This document shows, piece by piece, positions 4,104 to 6,976 of a stretch of 6,976 nucleotides of DNA. The notes under the pieces were generated by a model that saw only the letters and a program-made list of their open reading frames with translations, was not told where the DNA came from and did no database searches. Both the position numbers and the translations under genes were made by a program. The DNA is taken from NCBI GenBank assembly GCA_022732315.1, contig JAIJUV010000131.1, positions 1-6,976 of the forward strand. Direction: 5' to 3'. Every line of letters starts with the position of its first letter. Within the stretch, counting starts at the first letter, position 1. Source of the DNA: Prevotella sp. (GTDB taxonomy: Bacteria; Bacteroidota; Bacteroidia; Bacteroidales; Bacteroidaceae).

Positions 4104-4825
4104 AGGTACTGCACCTTGGCACCGATAGAGAGGCCGAAGACATCCCAGAAACCGGCATTGCCATTACGGTAGAAACGCATAAAGTAGATATCCGTTGTAC
4201 CTAATTCATAGAAGAACGTGATACTCTTGATACGCTTACGTTTATTATGAGGAATATCATACTTAAACCGTTCACCTAAAGCTATATTAGGACGGATTCG
4301 GGTAGAGAACGGATAATAGCCGCTTTCATACTTGGTAGGCTGCTTTGTCCAGAAATCATGCCCGAATACCGTATTGAAATACAGGCTGCATTCCAACGGT
4401 TCAAACCACCAGCCCTTACCGATATTGCGACGCCAAGGAATGAAATTCTCCTTGAGCGTCATGGTAAACTTTTCATCGTCAGAACTGAACTTCGGGATAT
4501 AGCCAAACAGGAGCTGCGTTTCCCATTGGCGACGCTTGCCATATTCCCATCCGATACCCAGCGAAATGATACCCATATTGCCACAGGTCTGAATGATGCC
4601 ACTAGTAGGTATCAGCAAATTCCAATGCTTACGGTAGCGCATAATGCGGCGGTCATATCGGGTCAGTTTGCCATCCGCCAACACCAGCGTATCATGAACG
4701 ATACTATCCGTCAGTTCCAACTCCTCACTTTTCCCGGTAACCTCATCGGCAGCATGAACCTGTACAGGACCTGCAGCAAGCAAAGCTCCCAGAATGAATA
4801 TATGCTTAAAACTCAATAATTTCAT
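4100..4825 (-). CDS. Outer-membrane beta-barrel protein, function unknown
   Basis: A 241-residue exported protein with a clear signal peptide: MKLLSFKHIF, a hydrophobic core ILGALLAAG, and cleavage near VHA-ADE (about residue 25). After an acidic linker (27-50), residues from about 68 alternate hydrophobic and polar stretches rich in Trp, Tyr, Phe and Gly (GIISLGIGWEYG 85-96, QLLFGYIPKF 104-113, ITFFYELGT 202-210, VFGLSIGAKVQYL to the end), as in a small Bacteroidetes outer-membrane barrel. No catalytic motif is visible. An upstream in-frame ATG at 4942 exists, but the extra 39 residues lie inside the preceding gene and would hide the signal peptide, so 4825 is chosen. The start overlaps the phosphoesterase gene by 20 bases, suggesting translational coupling and a joint role. 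Its stop overlaps the convergent aminotransferase stop. Confidence 0.85.
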   Translation of the reverse strand: MKLLSFKHIFILGALLAAGPVQVHAADEVTGKSEELELTDSIVHDTLVLADGKLTRYDRRIMRYRKHWNLLIPTSGIIQTCGNMGIISLGIGWEYGKRRQWETQLLFGYIPKFSSDDEKFTMTLKENFIPWRRNIGKGWWFEPLECSLYFNTVFGHDFWTKQPTKYESGYYPFSTRIRPNIALGERFKYDIPHNKRKRIKSITFFYELGTTDIYFMRFYRNGNAGFWDVFGLSIGAKVQYL

Positions 4826-5621
4826 AACGATAACCTTTTGGAGTAATGGTGAATATATAGTACTGATGCTTAGCGGCATTGGCCACCTGATAATAGATGA
4901 TGCCATCGCCATAAATGTCATTTTGCTCGGTATGATGACCATGACCGTAAAGGCAGCACATCAAACCTGGGAACTGATGCGTATAAAAATTGAAGACCTT
5001 AGCTACATTATTATTAAACTGCTCTGAATAAGGGGCAGCATGCATACAGACAATGGTACGCGAAAAGTCATCTGCATCTGCCTTAACCTGCTCTTCCATG
5101 AAATCGAAATTAGGTACGGGGCGGGAATAGTCGAACTCAATAGCATTGGTATTGAGACAGACAAACTTTACCTTACCGGCGATGAAACTGAAATCCGGAT
5201 TACCAAAGATTTTCTGATAAGACTGGTTACCTGTTCCCAAACAGTCATGATTACCCAGCAGAGCCACGAAAGGTATCTTCAACTTCTGAAGATGGTCACG
5301 GGTCCACTGAAACTCACGGGTAGCACCAAAGTCGGTAAGGTCTCCACAATGAATCACGAAATCGAGGGAATCACTGCGGCGATTGATATCATTGACCTCA
5401 CTCTTCAAATCGTCCAACCACTGGTGGGAATCGCTGATCATAGCGAAACGGATGGTATCTTTCGATTTAACAGCAGCCTCAATCTTCTGAATATTGGTAA
5501 CATTCAGATTTCTATCGCCGTCGATATGAACATCATACGGATGGACATCGAAGACGGTATCGCAGGATGCTATCATACAGAGGCAACAGGCAGCCAGAAT
5601 ATAGGGAATAATTTTATGCAT
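4806..5621 (-). CDS. Lipoprotein calcineurin-like metallophosphoesterase
   Basis: A 271-residue exported phosphoesterase of the calcineurin-like family. The N-terminus has a hydrophobic stretch ending in a lipobox IASC with acyl-accepting Cys20, so the protein should be anchored in the cell envelope facing the periplasm or surface. All the two-metal motifs are visible: SDSHQ (63-67, the D-x-H pair D64/H66), GDLTD (93-97), GNHD (123-126), H194 in MHAAP, and GHGHH (226-230). It would hydrolyse a phosphomonoester or diester; the substrate is unknown, and sugar phosphates, nucleotides or phospholipids are all possible. Length suits a single catalytic domain plus lipoprotein leader. It is the second gene of a leftward operon, 48 bases after the TPR gene, and its last 20 bases overlap the start of the barrel gene. 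No Shine-Dalgarno site lies at proper distance; an AAGGAG at 5646-5651 is too far away. Confidence 0.93.
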   Translation of the reverse strand: MHKIIPYILAACCLCMIASCDTVFDVHPYDVHIDGDRNLNVTNIQKIEAAVKSKDTIRFAMISDSHQWLDDLKSEVNDINRRSDSLDFVIHCGDLTDFGATREFQWTRDHLQKLKIPFVALLGNHDCLGTGNQSYQKIFGNPDFSFIAGKVKFVCLNTNAIEFDYSRPVPNFDFMEEQVKADADDFSRTIVCMHAAPYSEQFNNNVAKVFNFYTHQFPGLMCCLYGHGHHTEQNDIYGDGIIYYQVANAAKHQYYIFTITPKGYRYEIIEF

Positions 5622-5669
5622 TCTAGTCTTATTTATCTTTAAAAACTCCTTTTTTATAACTCTTAAATA

Positions 5670-6383
5670 CTACTTTTTCTTCTTTTTCAAACGTGCATAG
5701 AAACCTTGCAACCTGCCTGGCTGACAACCGGCATCGAGCAGTTTCTTCAAATCACGATAGGCTTCGTCTTTTCTTCCAAGCTGAATCAGAATGTCTACAT
5801 GATTAAAAGCAAAATCCTCGTTACTGGCATCCAGTTCCATCGCCTTGGCGTAATCAAACTCAGCCAGTTCAAGCATACCTCTCTCCTTCTCCATGCCACC
5901 TCGTGCAGCATAAGCCATCGCGCTGTCAGGGTATTGCTCTATCAGACTGTTGATGCCGTCGTATGCCTCGGTATAATGCTTATCTTTCTCATTGAGCAAA
6001 GCCAGACCAAGTTGCGCCTGGAAATTACCAGGAACAAGTACCAGAAGATTCTGATAATCGAGACGTGCAAAGTTATAACGGAGCAACTTCTCGTTGACAA
6101 AGGCACGATAGAACAAACCGGCGATATTGGTATTGTTCAGAAAGAGTACCTTATCAAGATCATCCTTCGCATATTGCCACTGCTCCAACTGGATGTTCCA
6201 AGCAGCCTTTTTCAGTCGCAGATCGATACTGTCGGGATGATATGCAAGCACTTCTGTAGCCTTGGAGAGTGAATCGCGCAAGGCTTTATTCTGAGCAGCA
6301 CGTGCCTTGTCGGCATCTACGTTCTGCGCAGATACAGATAAAGAAACAAACGATGCCAATAATAATGTATAAAAACTTTTCAT
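5670..6383 (-). CDS. Secreted tetratricopeptide-repeat protein
   Basis: A 237-residue protein with signal peptide MKSFYTLLLASFVSLSVSA cleaved before Q20 (SVSA-QN), so periplasmic or envelope-located. The mature part is helical with several TPR-like units: about 53-83 (LRLKKAAWNIQLEQWQYAKD), 88-117, 122-151 and 153-186 (AYAARGGMEKERGMLELAEF), and a last one at about 189-218. TPRs scaffold protein complexes; no enzymatic motif is visible. The protein ends in five lysines. It is the first gene of the leftward operon with the lipoprotein phosphoesterase and the barrel protein, so it may help assemble or present them; that is inference from order only. The promoter lies only a few bases upstream of the ATG, and no downstream Met preserves the signal peptide, so this start is firm and the mRNA may be leaderless. 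Confidence 0.88.
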   Translation of the reverse strand: MKSFYTLLLASFVSLSVSAQNVDADKARAAQNKALRDSLSKATEVLAYHPDSIDLRLKKAAWNIQLEQWQYAKDDLDKVLFLNNTNIAGLFYRAFVNEKLLRYNFARLDYQNLLVLVPGNFQAQLGLALLNEKDKHYTEAYDGINSLIEQYPDSAMAYAARGGMEKERGMLELAEFDYAKAMELDASNEDFAFNHVDILIQLGRKDEAYRDLKKLLDAGCQPGRLQGFYARLKKKKK

Positions 6384-6387
6384 GGTG

Positions 6388-6419
6388 CAAAGTTAAGAAG
6401 ACTTTCGCAAACTGCCAAA
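6388..6419 (-). promoter_or_regulatory. Near-ideal Bacteroidetes promoter for the TPR operon
   Basis: On the - strand, TTTG (6416-6419) is separated by exactly 20 bases from TAACTTTG (6388-6395), matching the Bacteroidetes TTTG-N19..21-TAnnTTTG promoter in both boxes and spacing. Only four bases (CACC) separate the -7 box from the ATG whose A is at 6383. Transcription would therefore begin at or very near the start codon. It should drive the three genes from 6383 down to 4100. Confidence 0.75.
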
Positions 6420-6492
6420 TAAAAAACTATAAAACTTATTTGAGTTTACAAAAAGAACTAAAATTCAGAAAGACAGGACAATCAACAAGAAA

Positions 6493-6526
6493 AGCCTTAA
6501 GAGAAAGAAACACTCCTCTTAAGGCT
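6493..6526 (-). terminator. Distal terminator-like hairpin after leuB
   Basis: AGCCTTAAGAG (6493-6503) and CTCTTAAGGCT (6516-6526) form a perfect 11-bp stem with a 12-base loop. On the - strand it is followed by TTTTCTTGTTG, a weak T-tract, so it probably ends leuB transcription before the TPR promoter, whose -33 box lies about 75 bases further on. Confidence 0.6.
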
Positions 6527-6538
6527 ATTATCAATAAA

Positions 6539-6567
6539 GCGCCTGGATAGACAAATTCATCCAGCGC
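6539..6567 (-). terminator. First hairpin after leuB
   Basis: Read on the - strand, CGC TGGAT (6567-6559 region) pairs with ATCCAG and then GCG past one unpaired base, about nine pairs in all, and TTTATTG follows. It starts about 20 bases after the leuB stop at 6587. Together with the second hairpin it gives leuB two tandem terminator-like structures. The T-tract is short, so each alone may be leaky. Confidence 0.4.
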
Positions 6568-6586
6568 CGAAAAATCCATTTACAGA

Positions 6587-6976
6587 TTAAGCATTCTTAA
6601 TCCAGTTAACGATCCATGCGCCAACCTCTGTTGTGCCATACTGAGCACCGCCCTCAACCTGAATTTCAGGAGTGCGGACATTGGCATCGAGAGAAGCATC
6701 TACTGCCTTGCGGATCAAAGCACCCTCCTCGTTCAAACCGAAGTGCTCCAACAACATAGCTGCAGAAAGGATCTGAGCTACAGGGTTAGCCAGGTTCTTG
6801 CCAGCTGCCTGTGGCCATGAGCCGTGTACAGGCTCAAAGAGTGGAGTGTGCTCGCCTAACGAGCTGGATGGCTGCAAGCCCATAGAACCGGTGATGCAAG
6901 AAGTCTCATCGGTAAGGATATCACCGAAGGTGTTCTCTGTAACGATGACATCGAAGAAGGTAGGCTCTGTCAACAC
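6587..6976 (-). CDS. leuB: 3-isopropylmalate dehydrogenase, C-terminal part (runs off the window)
   Basis: The last 129-130 residues of LeuB, which oxidatively decarboxylates 3-isopropylmalate with NAD in the third step of leucine biosynthesis, in the cytoplasm. The fragment shows [17 protein letters not shown], whose aspartates bind Mg and substrate, then [13 protein letters not shown], the NAD-binding loop [19 protein letters not shown], and [13 protein letters not shown], all in family order. TGT-free [10 protein letters not shown] is the wording I associate with Bacteroidetes LeuB. The first codon in the window is GTG, which is an internal valine and not a start: family members are about 350 residues, so some 220 N-terminal residues lie beyond position 6976. 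It appears to be the last gene of its transcript, since two hairpins and a new promoter follow. Confidence 0.96.
   Translation of the reverse strand: MLTEPTFFDVIVTENTFGDILTDETSCITGSMGLQPSSSLGEHTPLFEPVHGSWPQAAGKNLANPVAQILSAAMLLEHFGLNEEGALIRKAVDASLDANVRTPEIQVEGGAQYGTTEVGAWIVNWIKNA

Noticed and set aside
4826..4942. Longer N-terminus for the barrel protein from the ATG at 4942
   Set aside because: The extension lies within the phosphoesterase gene and would bury a standard signal peptide that starts at 4825.
4358..6272. Long + strand frames at 4358-4819, 5040-5642 and 5706-6272
   Set aside because: They are antisense to three well-supported - strand genes and have no domain, promoter or signal peptide of their own.

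Overview
This window looks like chromosomal DNA from a Bacteroidales bacterium, most likely Prevotella or Segatella. Four upstream regions carry the Bacteroidetes -7 promoter box TAnnTTTG, good Shine-Dalgarno sites are absent, and the recognisable proteins have a Bacteroidetes flavour (a LeuB with [11 protein letters not shown], a lipoprotein phosphoesterase paired with an outer-membrane barrel). The genus call is inference from style; no database was consulted.

Left part (1-1900, + strand): the end of a surface-polysaccharide locus. A very AT-rich family-2 glycosyltransferase (115-933) with its own promoter is followed by a frameshifted remnant of a second, related glycosyltransferase (971-1194), and then by a phosphoglycosyl transferase of the bacterial sugar transferase family (1214-1900), which would put the first sugar phosphate on undecaprenyl phosphate. 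Composition changes inside this last gene, suggesting that the AT-rich cassette was exchanged against a conserved chromosomal anchor.

Middle (1901-2939): about 1 kb without a convincing gene but with much structure. From left to right it holds five 22-bp tandem units, a nested inverted repeat with a GC-rich hairpin, a leftward promoter with a perfect 9-bp palindrome upstream of it, a leftward reading frame broken by one stop, a 12-bp-stem hairpin, a second possible leftward promoter, and the rightward promoter and roughly 180-nt leader of the next gene. The leader contains a terminator-like hairpin that may act as an attenuator. Part of this region may be a mobile or non-coding element transcribed leftward, antisense to the sugar transferase.

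Right part: a PLP-dependent sugar aminotransferase (2940-4103, +), probably making an amino sugar nucleotide for the polysaccharide, converges on a three-gene leftward operon (6383 to 4100): a secreted TPR protein, a lipoprotein calcineurin-like phosphoesterase and an outer-membrane barrel protein. The aminotransferase and barrel genes meet in a shared TTAA stop. The TPR gene has an almost ideal Bacteroidetes promoter so close to its ATG that its mRNA may be leaderless. At the right edge is the C-terminal part of leuB (leucine biosynthesis, - strand), followed by two terminator-like hairpins.
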